Positions 35,955-45,677 of a DNA stretch of 64,000 nucleotides are shown here, one piece after another (within the stretch, counting starts at the first letter, position 1; each line of letters begins with the position of its first letter). The notes below the pieces were generated by a model that saw only the letters and a list, made by a program, of their open reading frames with translations, made no database searches and was not told where the DNA came from. Location: positions 1,612,001 to 1,676,000 of the forward strand of contig NZ_AP028065.1 of NCBI RefSeq assembly GCF_030297135.1, written 5' to 3'. The translations under genes and the position numbers were made by a program. Source of the stretch: Pseudoalteromonas apostichopi (GTDB lineage Bacteria; Pseudomonadota; Gammaproteobacteria; Enterobacterales; Alteromonadaceae).

Positions 35955-38771
35955 TTAGAAAGAATAACGTGCGCCAAGTGCAAACGTTCGTGAGTAGATA
36001 CCATTACCAAAGTTAAATAGGTTGTCGTTACCTTCACCATAGTAATTTTGATATACGTCATCTAGGATGTTCGTTGCATCAAAAGTAACCACTAAATCAT
36101 CATTCACATTGTAGCTAAATTGGAAGTCTAAGCTTTGCTCAGGACGACTCCAAAACTGAATTGGATTAGCAAAGATTGCCGCTTCGTTACCTGTGTAGAA
36201 CTCAGAACGCCACACATAAGATAAACGCATGTCGAATGAATCACGCTCGTAGATACCTACGATGCTGTACGATTCATCAGAAACACCGGCCATTTGCGAA
36301 TCAACATAACCAGAGATTTCACCTAGCTCATTGAATTCAGGTGTATCCTGTTCTGAATCAAGCATCGTGTAGCTTGCTTGCACACCAAAACCGTTTAAGT
36401 AATCTGGTAAATTTTCAGGGAAGTAAACTAAACCAATTTCTAAACCAGACAACTCACCGTTTGAAGCATTCACTGGTGCGCTTAATACATATGGACGTGT
36501 TACGCCGTCATCACCTTCGCGCACAACTTGCTTACGACCCGCAACAACTAAGCCTTCAATTTCACGTTTAAAATAAGCAGCATAAAGTGAGCTTGTATCT
36601 GCGAAGTACCACTCAAGTGATACGTCGTAGTTCTTTGATTCTGTAGGTTTAAGCTCTGGGTTACCACCATTACCTGTACCGTATGTTGCACCTTCTGTTA
36701 GAGGATCGTACCAGTATTGCAGCGCGTTTAAGTCAGCAAAGTTAGGCATACGTAATGTTTCTGTGTACGCAACACGACCCACTACATCATCTGTGATGTT
36801 CCAGTTAAGCACAAAGCTTGGTAGTAATGCGCTGCTATCAGCACTTGCTGAGCTTTCTTCAAAAACGTTTGAGTTCATTCCGCCAGATTCAGCGACAAAG
36901 TCCATATCTTGCTCGTAGCTTACATAACGTAAGCCAAATTCACCGCTAATATCTTCCGTTAAGAAGAAGTTAGTTGTTGCATAAAGCGCGTATGAATTTT
37001 CTTCGATATCAAATGTTTTGTATACGTCCTCAGCTTCAATGCCATAAACACTACGAACAGCATCGCCGTTATCTAGCATGTATCCACCATCAGCAGTTAT
37101 AAAGCTGTTGAATACGTCAGCGCGGCCATCGAAATAATCATCAACCTGGAATACAACGCCTGTACCATCGCCGGATGCACCCGCAGCTGCTAGCTGTTCA
37201 ATAAAACTTGCTAAAGAAGTGTTAGCAATGCCAGCATCTTGACCACGTGTGTATTCTTGCGCTGTACGTTTTTCGTAACGACCACCAAACTTCACTTTAT
37301 CGAAGATAGCGCCGCCAATAAGATATTCTGCATCAAATGTGAAGGTTAGTGCATCACCGGCATTACCGCCGCCATTGTCATAAATAGTGCCGGCATTCCA
37401 GTTTTCGATAGCAGCCATATCTGCTTCGTTTACCGCTGTATTTGGGTTATCCCAAAACGCGATACCTGGTACACCGTCTTTATCGTTAAAGTCAACGTCT
37501 AAGCCATAAGCTCTACGGTCAAAGCGCATTGCAAAAAAATCTGTTTCGTACTCACTGTCTTGGTAAACAACTTCAGTGTTGATGGTGAGATAATCGCTTG
37601 CTTGCCACTCGGCTCCTAGAGCATATAAGTAGCTATCTGTTTTACCGTATGAAAAATCGCCACTTTGGAAGCCACCTGCTCCAATTGCTTGCTTTTCTTT
37701 AATTACGTTAGTGCCATCAAACACGGTTGGCGTTTCAATAAAGCCGTTGCCGTTTTCAAAAGTATTTGAGAACCACATCGCATTTTGCGATTCGTTTTCG
37801 TAACCTGTATAGAAACCTTCTGCTGTAATTTCGAGGGTTTCATCTGGTGCCCACTGTAAAGATACAGACGCCGCAGGACGTTTACGAAGACCTGTGTATG
37901 AAGCACCAAAAATTGCATCACGCGCTAGTAAATATTCAGTTGGCTCACCATTTACATCTAAAGTAGAACCTGATGCAGTAGGTAGGCCTAACTCAGTACC
38001 TTGAGTCCAAAATTCATTCGGTATACGTGAATACGGCGAATAATTAGCCTGCGGTTTATCAGTAAAGAATGGAAATGCAGCGCCCGCAGTCATAGAATCA
38101 TCGCGGTAATGTGTTTCAGCGTATGAAATATTAACTAACGCACCAAACTCACCAGCACCGTCGATTTCCCAACGGTTAGAGAGTAATGCACTGATATTTG
38201 GATCAACTTCATCGGGTTGATCAGAGTAAATCGCACGTGCCGCTAAAACAACTTTTTCACCTTCGAAGTTGAAAGGACGGTGAGTTTTAATATCAATCGC
38301 ACCTGCGATACCACGTTCGATTTGATCCGCCGAACGGGTTTTATAAACTGTTACGCCTGAAAGTAAACTTGCAGGAATGTCTTGCAGTGCCACATCACGA
38401 CCCGCACCTGTAAAGATAGCACGACCATTAACTGTGGTATTAACATCAGTAAGACCACGGATTGAAACCGCGCTTACTTCACCAGCACCACGGCCCGTTG
38501 TTTGTACACCTGTTACACGTTGTAGTGCTTCAACTACGTTGTTATCAGGGAATTTGCCAATATCTTCAGCAACAATTGCATCCACGATTTGAACGCTTGC
38601 ACGTTTTTCATCTAGCGCTTTGTTTAAACTGCCGCGAATACCTGATACTTGAATGACTTCCATCTCATCGACGTTATTATCAGGAGTTTTTGGTGTTTCC
38701 TCCTGCGCAAAAGCAAATTGACAGGTAAATGCCATAACTACAGCACTGGCTATGTGTGTTCTTTTAAACAT
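35955..38771 (-). CDS. TonB-dependent outer-membrane receptor, probable arabino-oligosaccharide importer
   Basis: About 938 residues, starting at MFKRTHIASAVVMAFTC with a signal peptide ending near AQE. A TonB-box-like EMEVIQVSG leads into the plug (GSLNKALDEKRASVQIVDAIVAEDIGKFPDNNVVEALQRVTGVQTT, then VSIRGL), followed by a 22-stranded barrel ending in Phe (YSRTFALGARYSF). It is the proteobacterial TBDT type often found in polysaccharide loci. The divergent GH43 and neighbouring GH127 and GPH genes point to arabinan fragments as substrate, by inference. ATG 38771 is chosen; the open frame up to 38822 would add residues before the signal peptide. Confidence 0.88.
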   Translation of the reverse strand: MFKRTHIASAVVMAFTCQFAFAQEETPKTPDNNVDEMEVIQVSGIRGSLNKALDEKRASVQIVDAIVAEDIGKFPDNNVVEALQRVTGVQTTGRGAGEVSAVSIRGLTDVNTTVNGRAIFTGAGRDVALQDIPASLLSGVTVYKTRSADQIERGIAGAIDIKTHRPFNFEGEKVVLAARAIYSDQPDEVDPNISALLSNRWEIDGAGEFGALVNISYAETHYRDDSMTAGAAFPFFTDKPQANYSPYSRIPNEFWTQGTELGLPTASGSTLDVNGEPTEYLLARDAIFGASYTGLRKRPAASVSLQWAPDETLEITAEGFYTGYENESQNAMWFSNTFENGNGFIETPTVFDGTNVIKEKQAIGAGGFQSGDFSYGKTDSYLYALGAEWQASDYLTINTEVVYQDSEYETDFFAMRFDRRAYGLDVDFNDKDGVPGIAFWDNPNTAVNEADMAAIENWNAGTIYDNGGGNAGDALTFTFDAEYLIGGAIFDKVKFGGRYEKRTAQEYTRGQDAGIANTSLASFIEQLAAAGASGDGTGVVFQVDDYFDGRADVFNSFITADGGYMLDNGDAVRSVYGIEAEDVYKTFDIEENSYALYATTNFFLTEDISGEFGLRYVSYEQDMDFVAESGGMNSNVFEESSASADSSALLPSFVLNWNITDDVVGRVAYTETLRMPNFADLNALQYWYDPLTEGATYGTGNGGNPELKPTESKNYDVSLEWYFADTSSLYAAYFKREIEGLVVAGRKQVVREGDDGVTRPYVLSAPVNASNGELSGLEIGLVYFPENLPDYLNGFGVQASYTMLDSEQDTPEFNELGEISGYVDSQMAGVSDESYSIVGIYERDSFDMRLSYVWRSEFYTGNEAAIFANPIQFWSRPEQSLDFQFSYNVNDDLVVTFDATNILDDVYQNYYGEGNDNLFNFGNGIYSRTFALGARYSF

Positions 38772-38932
38772 AAGCGGTGTTCTCCAAATTATAGTTATAT
38801 CGGTCCGCTGAACTTTCCCCATTCAGTTACCGAAGAGTGACCACTGCATTGTGCATCGTGTGTTGTCAAAACGGTGCGCGAGTGTGTCTATATTTTTTAT
38901 GTTAATACATTGCTGCCTGAACTTTAATCATA

Positions 38933-38945
38933 TTGTATGATTATT
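38933..38945 (+). promoter_or_regulatory. candidate AraR-like operator upstream of TBDT
   Basis: TTGTATGATTATT shares its first ten bases with the araB and tal sites except one change. It lies 162 bases before the receptor start. Confidence 0.45.
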
Positions 38946-39193
38946 TAACAGTCAACTCAAAAAGCCAAATTAAAATAACTGTCATTATGTTTACAAAAAA
39001 CGTTGCAATTATAACATGTTACAAACTCAAATCGTGCTGCGTTTTTGTTTTGGGAATTTATTAAGGCCCATTATTATCAGTAGCTTAGCGTTTACTGGTT
39101 TGCTTATTTAATTTGTCTTTCACTCATCTAGAGCAACAAAAAAGGGCTAACAAGTTATTTACTCGGCGTATTTTGGTGCTACTATGATTAAAA

Positions 39194-39206
39194 TACAATA
39201 ATACAA
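39194..39206 (-). promoter_or_regulatory. candidate AraR-like operator upstream of GH43
   Basis: On the minus strand the site reads TTGTATTATTGTA. It is followed by a further TTGTAT half, so two half-sites lie in tandem before the GH43 gene. Confidence 0.45.
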
Positions 39207-39369
39207 TATAGAGCTATTTTTTGCTGCACTTTTGCTGATTTGTTTTGATGTAAACAATCAGTTACTCAGTATAATCAGGCGTACACTGTGTATTATCTGG
39301 TCACTTAGAGCGAGCCTTAAGTACAAAAGCAGCAGTTCGAACAACAATTATTAATCACAGAGGACACTC

Positions 39370-40332
39370 ATGAAGAAATTGAAAGCGTTAGCGCTGCCAT
39401 TGCTTTTTTCGAGCAGCTTAGCCGTTGCACAAAACCCATTATTCACCGATGTATTTACTGCAGATCCTGCAGCACTTGTTCATAACGACACCGTATACCT
39501 TTATACAGGTCATGATGAAGCACCTAATAATGACGTATTTTTTGAAATGCATGACTGGTTAGCCTTTTCATCAACAGATATGGTTAACTGGAAAAAACAC
39601 GGTCCAATCATGAAAGCTACAGACTTTAAATGGGCAAAAGGTGAAGCATGGGCTTCACATATGATTGAGCGTGATGGCACTTTCTACTTCTTTACAACTG
39701 TTCGCCACAACGATACAAAACCAGGTTTTGCAATTGGTGTTGCTACTTCTAAATCACCAACGGGTCCATTTAAAGACGCGATTGGTCACGCGCTTGTTAC
39801 TGATGACATGACCAAGCACACACCAAATGATTGGGACGACATTGATCCAGCTATTTTCACTGAAGAAAACGGTGATACTTACATGTTCTTTGGTAACTTA
39901 ATGCCAAAATACGTAAAGCTAAGCGACGACTTACTGTCTCTAGATGGTGAAATTAAAACGCTAGACTTGCCTAACTTTACCGAAGCATTATGGGTTCATA
40001 AGAAAAACGACAACTACTATGTATCTTACGCATGTGAGTTCCCTGAGAAGATCTGTTATGCCATGAGTAAAAGCATTCATGGGCCATGGGAATATAAAGG
40101 TATCTTGAATGAGATCGCAGGTAACAGCGAAACCAACCACCAATCAATCATCGAATACAAAGGTAAAGACTACTTTATTTACCATACTGGCGCTGTACCA
40201 CCGATTGATGGCAAACCAAGTGGCGGGCGTTTTCGCCGCTCAGTGGCGATTGAGCCGCTATATTACAATGAAGATGGCACACTTAAACGTATTATCATGA
40301 CCACTGAAGGTCTAAGTAAACAAGACAACTAA
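39370..40332 (+). CDS. GH43-family glycosidase (arabinofuranosidase/xylosidase-like)
   Basis: A 320-residue secreted enzyme with a signal peptide ending near VAQ (about residue 20). The GH43 propeller motifs are TADPAALVHNDTVYLYTGH (catalytic base Asp near residue 33), WAKGEAWASHMI, DWDDIDPAIFTEENGDTYMF (second Asp), FTEALWVHKK (acid Glu) and TNHQSIIEYKGKDYFIYH. They fit the arabinofuranosidase/beta-xylosidase branch. It should release arabinose from arabinan or arabinoxylan side chains in the periplasm. It is divergent from the TBDT gene, with a terminator after it. Substrate assignment remains open. Confidence 0.82.
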   Translation: MKKLKALALPLLFSSSLAVAQNPLFTDVFTADPAALVHNDTVYLYTGHDEAPNNDVFFEMHDWLAFSSTDMVNWKKHGPIMKATDFKWAKGEAWASHMIERDGTFYFFTTVRHNDTKPGFAIGVATSKSPTGPFKDAIGHALVTDDMTKHTPNDWDDIDPAIFTEENGDTYMFFGNLMPKYVKLSDDLLSLDGEIKTLDLPNFTEALWVHKKNDNYYVSYACEFPEKICYAMSKSIHGPWEYKGILNEIAGNSETNHQSIIEYKGKDYFIYHTGAVPPIDGKPSGGRFRRSVAIEPLYYNEDGTLKRIIMTTEGLSKQDN

Positions 40333-40336
40333 TCTC

Positions 40337-40363
40337 AAAAAGGGCTCTTTAAGAGCCCTTTTT
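40337..40363. terminator. Rho-independent terminator after GH43
   Basis: AAAAAGGGCTCTT pairs with AAGAGCCCTTTTT in a perfect hairpin. The following stretch to 40686 holds only an AT-rich promoter region. It contains AATTACAATAC near 40585-40595, a weak relative of the shared motif. Confidence 0.85.
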
Positions 40364-40686
40364 AGTGGTCAAATGTAATACAAATAAACAAATTTACCGG
40401 AAAATCCTCACTTGCAGATAAGCAAAAAACTTCCCTAATAGAGCAAAAACATCGAAAAAAACGCCAAAACTGGCAACTTGAAAAAATTAAAATCACGCTG
40501 TACACATTGTAAACACTGACACTTCGTGTTTACATATCAATTACCTTTGCAAAAGTATTTGCACATTTTAAATCGTACTATAAAATTACAATACTACGTT
40601 CTTATTAGTTTGATATAGGCACGCGGCAATTTTATTGACAACAATCGAATAAAAAAATGAATCCCAGTTTCAAGAGGACACATAAA

Positions 40687-43600
40687 ATGAAATTAAATAA
40701 ATTAGCCATGGTCATAGCCTGCTCTTTGGCTGTTACAGGTTGTGGCAAAGAAGATGGTACTAAGCTTGACACAGCACCAGCGGTTGCCGACCCACAAAGT
40801 GCAAAACCGACAGTAAGCAGCAGTGTTGAATACACTGAATCAGGTAGCGTAATGGTTACCAATGTAAGCGTGCACGATCCTTCTGTCGTTAAAGTTGACG
40901 ATACTTATTATATTTTTGGTTCACACCTTGCTGCCGCTAAATCAACTGATCTCTTGAACTGGGAAATGATTTCGAGTCTTTCAGCTAACGAAGCTGTTAA
41001 TGAAAGTCCGCTATTTGATTACAACTACACAGCTGAAATTGCCGAAGGCATCGAATGGACAGACGGTTTCACTGGAAACTGGGCTGCTGATGTTATTCAG
41101 GCACCAAATGGCAAGTTTTGGTTCTACTATAACCACTGTGCACAAGACAACCCAGATACACCGGATGTTGTTGATGAAGTGTGCTGGAATCGCTCTTACC
41201 TTGGTTTAGCTGAAGCGGACAATATTGAAGGCCCGTATAAAAACAAAGGCATTTTCTTACGCAGCGGTTATCGCTCAGAAGCAGAATTTACAGCATACCC
41301 ACTTGATAACGGCCAAACAACATGGAACGGTGCCGTTGATCCTAATGCCATTGATCCTGCTGCCTTCTACGATGCTGACGGCAAACTTTGGATGGTTTAC
41401 GGCTCTTACTCTGGCGGTATTTTCGTGCTAGCAATGGACGAAGAAACGGGTATGCCAGAAGCAGGCCAAGGGTATGGTAAAAAGCTAGTAGGCGGTGACT
41501 TCCGCGCAATGGAAGGGGCATTTGTAATGTACAGCCCAGAAAGTGAATACTACTACCTATTCTTCTCAGTTGCAGGGTTTGATCTTAACGGTGGTTACAA
41601 CATCCGTGTTGCTCGCTCTAAAACACCTGATGGCCCTTACTTAGATAACGCAGGTAATGACATTGCAGCTATAGGCGGCCTTGAGGTCGGCGAAAAACTA
41701 ATGGGCGGCTTTGAGTACACGCAAGAACTTGGCGAAACAGCACCAGCGTGGGGCTACCAATCACCAGGCCATAACTCTGCTTACTATGATGAAGCGACAG
41801 GTCGTCATATCTTAGTAACGCATACACGTTTCCCACAAACGTCTACTGAGTTCCCTGAAAATACTGCAGCGCACCAAGTTCGTGTACATGAAATGTTTAT
41901 TAACTCATTAGGTTGGCCAATGGCTTCACCGCAACGTTATGTGCCGCTTGAAGGCGACAACATGGTTGTTGCTGATGAACTTTATGGTTACTACAAATTT
42001 ATCAACCATGGTAACGATGTAAACACAGATGCTATTCGTTCAATGCATATTGCATTAAACGAAGATCACTCAGTAACGGGTGATGATCCAGGTATCTGGT
42101 ACATGATTGATGACTCAAATATTAAACTTGAGTTAGATTCTGGTACTTACTTTGGCGTAGCTAAATGGCAATGGGATGATGCAACTAAAGCGATGGCGGT
42201 CACTGTATCGGCCACATCAAGCGAAGGTGCTACCATTTGGGCAAGTAAACGTGATGAAATCACAGATACTGCTAACGTACTGGGTACTGTTCAAGAAGCG
42301 CTTGATATTAAAACGGAATTATCAATTGCAGACGAAGGCTATTCATTACCAACAAAAGGTAAAGATGGTGCTGCAATTAACTGGGAAAGTAGTGATGAAT
42401 ACTACATCACCAGTGAAGGCTCTGTATTTATTCCAACACCAGACCGCGGCGATAAAGCGGTTACTTTAACGGCTAATATCTCTTTAAATGGCGAGAGCAC
42501 AACCAAGACTTTTAATGTAAACCTTGAGGCGCGCCCTGAGTTTAAAAATGCGATTGCACACTATGCGTTTGAAGATTCGTTAAGTGATGGCTTAGGTAAC
42601 CTTGATGATGCTGGTGTAACAGATAACAACCTGTTAAATGTGGGTGCTGGTACAGCTGCATACGCAGAAGGTCAAACAGGTAAAGCCTTTAACTTTGATG
42701 GTGCAACCGGCGTACGCTTACCTGATGAAATCATTAACTCTGACAGTTTTACCGTTTCTTTTTGGTCAAAACCAGACACACTCACTCCTTACACACCACT
42801 ATTCTTTGCAGCAGAAAATGCCAATCGTTGGATTAGCTACATACCTGGTGGAGCTGCTCATTTTACCGAAAACCCATTAATTTGGAGTTTTTATCTTGGT
42901 GATAATGGTGAAGAGCTATGGAATCAAATAGTTCATACACAAAAAGCAACTCAAAGCGAATGGACTCATGTGGCCATTAGCTATGATGAAGGGATTATGA
43001 ACTATTACTCGGATGGGGTCTTAGTTGGCTCTATGCCTCGCCCAGATATGTTCAGCCATGAATCTAGTAACTTTGCTCTGGGTGTGAACTACGGCTGGGA
43101 TTTACCTTTCCAAGGTCAAATTGATGAATTCATTGTATATGACTATGCCCTTAATAGTTTTAATATTAATGCTGCAGCAATGACAAACCAAACCAACCCA
43201 GATAACTTCCCTGCATTCATTAAGAGTGCACTTGATTTAGGTGACTTATCTGCAGTACGTGAAAGCTTTGAGTTACCACGTGTAGGTCCATTCGTGTCTG
43301 GTATTAGCTGGACGTCAAACAACGAAGAGTACTTAAAACCTGTTAATGGCACTGCTGTTGTGACACAACCTAGCGCGTCTGCTGGCGACCAAGTTGTGAC
43401 ATTAACTGCAACCATTAAGTACAAAGACTTTACTGATACTAAGTCATTCGATGTAACCTTAAAATCACTTGCGCCTGCTGAATACAGCTTTGAAGGTGAC
43501 CTAAGTGCATTAAACGGCGCATACGCGGCAGGTAAATCAACCGGTGGTTTCATCAATAATACAGGCGGTAGCGTGAGCTATGTTGACGGTATTATTGGCC

Positions 43601-44112
43601 AAGCAGTATTCCTTGAAGGTTCAGGTGTTCGTCTACCGGATAACCTAATCACTACCAATGACTACTCTGTATCTATGTGGCTTAAACCTGAAAGCTTCAC
43701 AGATTACACATCCGTATTTTTTGCCGGAGCAAGTGCTAACGCTTGGTTAAGTTATGTGCCATCTATGGCTGGTACAGGCCTAACTCGTTTATGGGCAAAT
43801 AACGGGGCCTTCTTCGATAATGCAGAACTAGATAGCCGTATTCCTGCAAAAGAGTGGACTCACGTTGCATTCACTGTTGATGGTACCAACGGTGACGTGT
43901 TGAAGATGTATGTTAACGGTGAACTACAGCTAGAAACCGGTGGCTTCCCGCGCGTATTCACGGTTCCTGGTGAAACAAATGAGTTTGCACTCGGTGTTAA
44001 CTACTGGGATACACCTTATAACGGTGCTATCGATGAACTGAAAATTTTCAACGGTGCGATTAGTGCTGAAGAAATAAAAGCACTCTACGATGCAGCTGCT
44101 GCACAAGAGTAA
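40687..44112 (+). CDS. multidomain GH43 endo-arabinanase-like lipoprotein with LamG domains
   Basis: About 1141 residues from MKLNKLAMVIACSLAVTGCGK, with a lipobox around VTGC. The GH43 propeller (about 60-430) shows VHDPSVVKVDDTYYIFGSH (base Asp), NAIDPAAFYDADGKLWMVYGSYSGG (second Asp), AMEGAFVMYSPESEYYYLFFSV (acid Glu) and SPGHNSAYYDE. A beta-domain follows (to about 535), then two repeats of an atrophied Ig-like domain plus LamG-type jelly roll (near 540-830 and 845-1140). The large GH43_4/5 type points to endo-arabinanase. It should be anchored at the outer membrane, with LamG domains binding polysaccharide. ATG at 40657 is upstream of any signal peptide and is rejected. Confidence 0.85.
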   Translation: MKLNKLAMVIACSLAVTGCGKEDGTKLDTAPAVADPQSAKPTVSSSVEYTESGSVMVTNVSVHDPSVVKVDDTYYIFGSHLAAAKSTDLLNWEMISSLSANEAVNESPLFDYNYTAEIAEGIEWTDGFTGNWAADVIQAPNGKFWFYYNHCAQDNPDTPDVVDEVCWNRSYLGLAEADNIEGPYKNKGIFLRSGYRSEAEFTAYPLDNGQTTWNGAVDPNAIDPAAFYDADGKLWMVYGSYSGGIFVLAMDEETGMPEAGQGYGKKLVGGDFRAMEGAFVMYSPESEYYYLFFSVAGFDLNGGYNIRVARSKTPDGPYLDNAGNDIAAIGGLEVGEKLMGGFEYTQELGETAPAWGYQSPGHNSAYYDEATGRHILVTHTRFPQTSTEFPENTAAHQVRVHEMFINSLGWPMASPQRYVPLEGDNMVVADELYGYYKFINHGNDVNTDAIRSMHIALNEDHSVTGDDPGIWYMIDDSNIKLELDSGTYFGVAKWQWDDATKAMAVTVSATSSEGATIWASKRDEITDTANVLGTVQEALDIKTELSIADEGYSLPTKGKDGAAINWESSDEYYITSEGSVFIPTPDRGDKAVTLTANISLNGESTTKTFNVNLEARPEFKNAIAHYAFEDSLSDGLGNLDDAGVTDNNLLNVGAGTAAYAEGQTGKAFNFDGATGVRLPDEIINSDSFTVSFWSKPDTLTPYTPLFFAAENANRWISYIPGGAAHFTENPLIWSFYLGDNGEELWNQIVHTQKATQSEWTHVAISYDEGIMNYYSDGVLVGSMPRPDMFSHESSNFALGVNYGWDLPFQGQIDEFIVYDYALNSFNINAAAMTNQTNPDNFPAFIKSALDLGDLSAVRESFELPRVGPFVSGISWTSNNEEYLKPVNGTAVVTQPSASAGDQVVTLTATIKYKDFTDTKSFDVTLKSLAPAEYSFEGDLSALNGAYAAGKSTGGFINNTGGSVSYVDGIIGQAVFLEGSGVRLPDNLITTNDYSVSMWLKPESFTDYTSVFFAGASANAWLSYVPSMAGTGLTRLWANNGAFFDNAELDSRIPAKEWTHVAFTVDGTNGDVLKMYVNGELQLETGGFPRVFTVPGETNEFALGVNYWDTPYNGAIDELKIFNGAISAEEIKALYDAAAAQE

Positions 44113-44117
44113 CAAAG

Positions 44118-44139
44118 TGAGGTGAGCTGCCTCACCTCA
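44118..44139 (+). terminator. hairpin after the LamG-GH43 gene
   Basis: TGAGGTGAG pairs with CTCACCTCA just after the stop. It has no strong T run and probably acts together with the next terminator. Confidence 0.55.
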
Positions 44140-44159
44140 ACTATTTGTTGTCTGGAAAG

Positions 44160-44183
44160 GCCGGGTGAAAACCCGGCTTTTTT
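44160..44183 (+). terminator. Rho-independent terminator
   Basis: GCCGGGT pairs with ACCCGGC across four As and is followed by six Ts. It covers the apparent GTG start of the next reading frame. Confidence 0.85.
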
Positions 44184-44242
44184 CTAAAGCTTTAGTACCC
44201 CTTGCCGATACGTACATATCATTCACTTTCATCGCTATCATT

Positions 44243-44662
44243 ATGGCTATTAACTCATTAGCAAGTGCGTTAACTATCTCAAACGCAGATACAGCAAGCG
44301 GTAATACCAACCCAAAAGTAGGCTACAAACTCAGCAACCTAGAGATAAATAAACTCTCTGGTCGTGAAACAGAGCCCGCTCAAAAAGAAGAAATAACTAG
44401 CGAACTCCCTGCTCATATTCGCAAAATGGTTGAACAGCTAGAAAAGCTTAAAGAGCAACTTGAACTTGCCAAAGAGCAATTAGCCAAACTGCAAGCACTT
44501 AAAAACCAAGAAGATGAAGCTGTAAAAGTGCAAGTTGAAACGCAGACCAAAATGGTCATGGAAATTCAAACGCAAATAATGTCTCTTAGCCAATCAATTA
44601 GCGACGCGCTAAAAGAAGCAGGTATTAGCGACCCAGGAGTGCTAATGAGTGTGTTGGTTTGA
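44243..44662 (+). CDS. coiled-coil protein (FlxA-like), unknown function
   Basis: The frame is open from 44165, but that GTG lies in a terminator hairpin, so I use the ATG at 44243 (139 residues). The main feature is a long charged coiled coil, LEKLKEQLELAKEQLAKLQALKNQEDEAVKVQVETQTKMVMEIQTQIMSLS, near residues 75-130 of the shortened protein. It resembles FlxA-like proteins, which have no settled role. There is no clear signal peptide or ribosome site, so the exact start is uncertain. Confidence 0.55.
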   Translation: MAINSLASALTISNADTASGNTNPKVGYKLSNLEINKLSGRETEPAQKEEITSELPAHIRKMVEQLEKLKEQLELAKEQLAKLQALKNQEDEAVKVQVETQTKMVMEIQTQIMSLSQSISDALKEAGISDPGVLMSVLV

Positions 44663-45069
44663 TGGAAGCTGTAAGTTTTGAGCTATAAGCTTTACTCTTG
44701 TCGCTTTCCCCTCGCTTATTTCTCCCATAAAACCCAAAAAAGGGGCAAAAACCCAGTAACTATGCGGGCTCTGAAATATCGAGCACGCAAATACGAAACT
44801 TCCTTAGCAGTAAAAATAAGAGTTATTTATGGTCATTGTCGTTACATTTAGCAGCTGTTAACACGACTTTTTTTGCTCAACAAATCAACAGTATAAACTT
44901 AATAATTTAATCTACATCGCCACTTTGAGGACTCAGTTGCAAAGATCGTTCAAATAAAAAACAACACTTAAATCTCACCAAAACACCTTTACTAACACTT
45001 TTTTAGTATAGAAATTAACCAACTCATTCGTATTATGAATTCACCCTATGAACGAAGTGAGGGCGTCTT
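44663..45069. other. 407-base intergenic stretch with a short repeat
   Basis: No credible gene is seen. The first bases contain AGCTGTAAG...GAGCTATAAGCTTT, an AGCT-rich direct and inverted repeat like the one near 46250-46275. The rest is AT-rich. A promoter for the DUF4019 gene probably lies near its right end, and a GTGAGGG ribosome site precedes the ATG. Confidence 0.4.
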
Positions 45070-45504
45070 ATGCGTCAAATTTTATTACTTTCTGTAAATG
45101 GATTTACGCTACAAAAACTATTTTTACTGACATCATTATTGGTTTGTTTATTTGCCAATGCTGAAGAGGAAAACCCTATTGCAACTGCCAGAGCATGGTT
45201 AAACTTGGTTGATTCGGGTGAGTACCACGAGAGCTGGCAGCAAGCTGATCAGGTCTTTCAAAGCACCACGCCCAAAGCTCGCTGGCAAACGGCCTTAAAT
45301 CAAATACGCGTTCCTTTAGGCCGAGTTATGTCTCGCACCTATTTTGGCACAGCAAAATATGACTCATTACCCGGTCTGCCAAATGGTGAGTATTTAGTGG
45401 TCAAGTTTCAAACCGAGTTCATGAATAAAGAAGCTGTGATTGAAACGCTAAGTCTTAGTAAAGCTGCTGACGGCTGGCATCCGCTGGGTTACTTGATCAA
45501 TTAG
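45070..45504 (+). CDS. DUF4019 secreted protein, copy 1
   Basis: A 144-residue protein with a longer N-terminus and a signal peptide ending near ANA. The DUF4019 body contains ARAWLNLVDSGEYHESWQQADQVFQSTTPKARW, RVPLGRVMSRTYFG, then YDSLPGLPNGEYLVVKFQTEF and ETLSLSKAADGWHPLGYLIN. The fold is a small alpha/beta domain. Family function is unknown. It is about 60 percent identical by eye to the neighbour 174 bases downstream, so it is a tandem duplicate. Confidence 0.85.
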   Translation: MRQILLLSVNGFTLQKLFLLTSLLVCLFANAEEENPIATARAWLNLVDSGEYHESWQQADQVFQSTTPKARWQTALNQIRVPLGRVMSRTYFGTAKYDSLPGLPNGEYLVVKFQTEFMNKEAVIETLSLSKAADGWHPLGYLIN

Positions 45505-45677
45505 TTTAAAACAGTACAAAGCACCTTGAGCTATGTGCTGTAAGATTTATCGGCAGTCAAAATGCTTATCTGCGGGAAAATAAACCGCACAATTGATGAA
45601 TAGTATTTATTGTTCGTCGCCGTAACATAAAAACACTTCAAGACGAATTCAATAAACAACAAGTAAATGGAATTGCT

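Larger units (their letters stand above)
38772..39369. promoter_or_regulatory. divergent promoter region between TBDT and GH43 genes
   Basis: This 598-base gap is AT-rich and holds two motif sites, TTGTATGATTATT at 38933 and (minus strand) TTGTATTATTGTA at 39194. Each lies about 160-170 bases before the gene it faces. A short inverted sequence AACATGTT lies near 39013. I see no open frame of credible length. Confidence 0.5.

Noticed and set aside
44165..44242. GTG start for the coiled-coil protein
   Set aside because: The codon lies inside a terminator hairpin and has no ribosome site; the ATG at 44243 is used.
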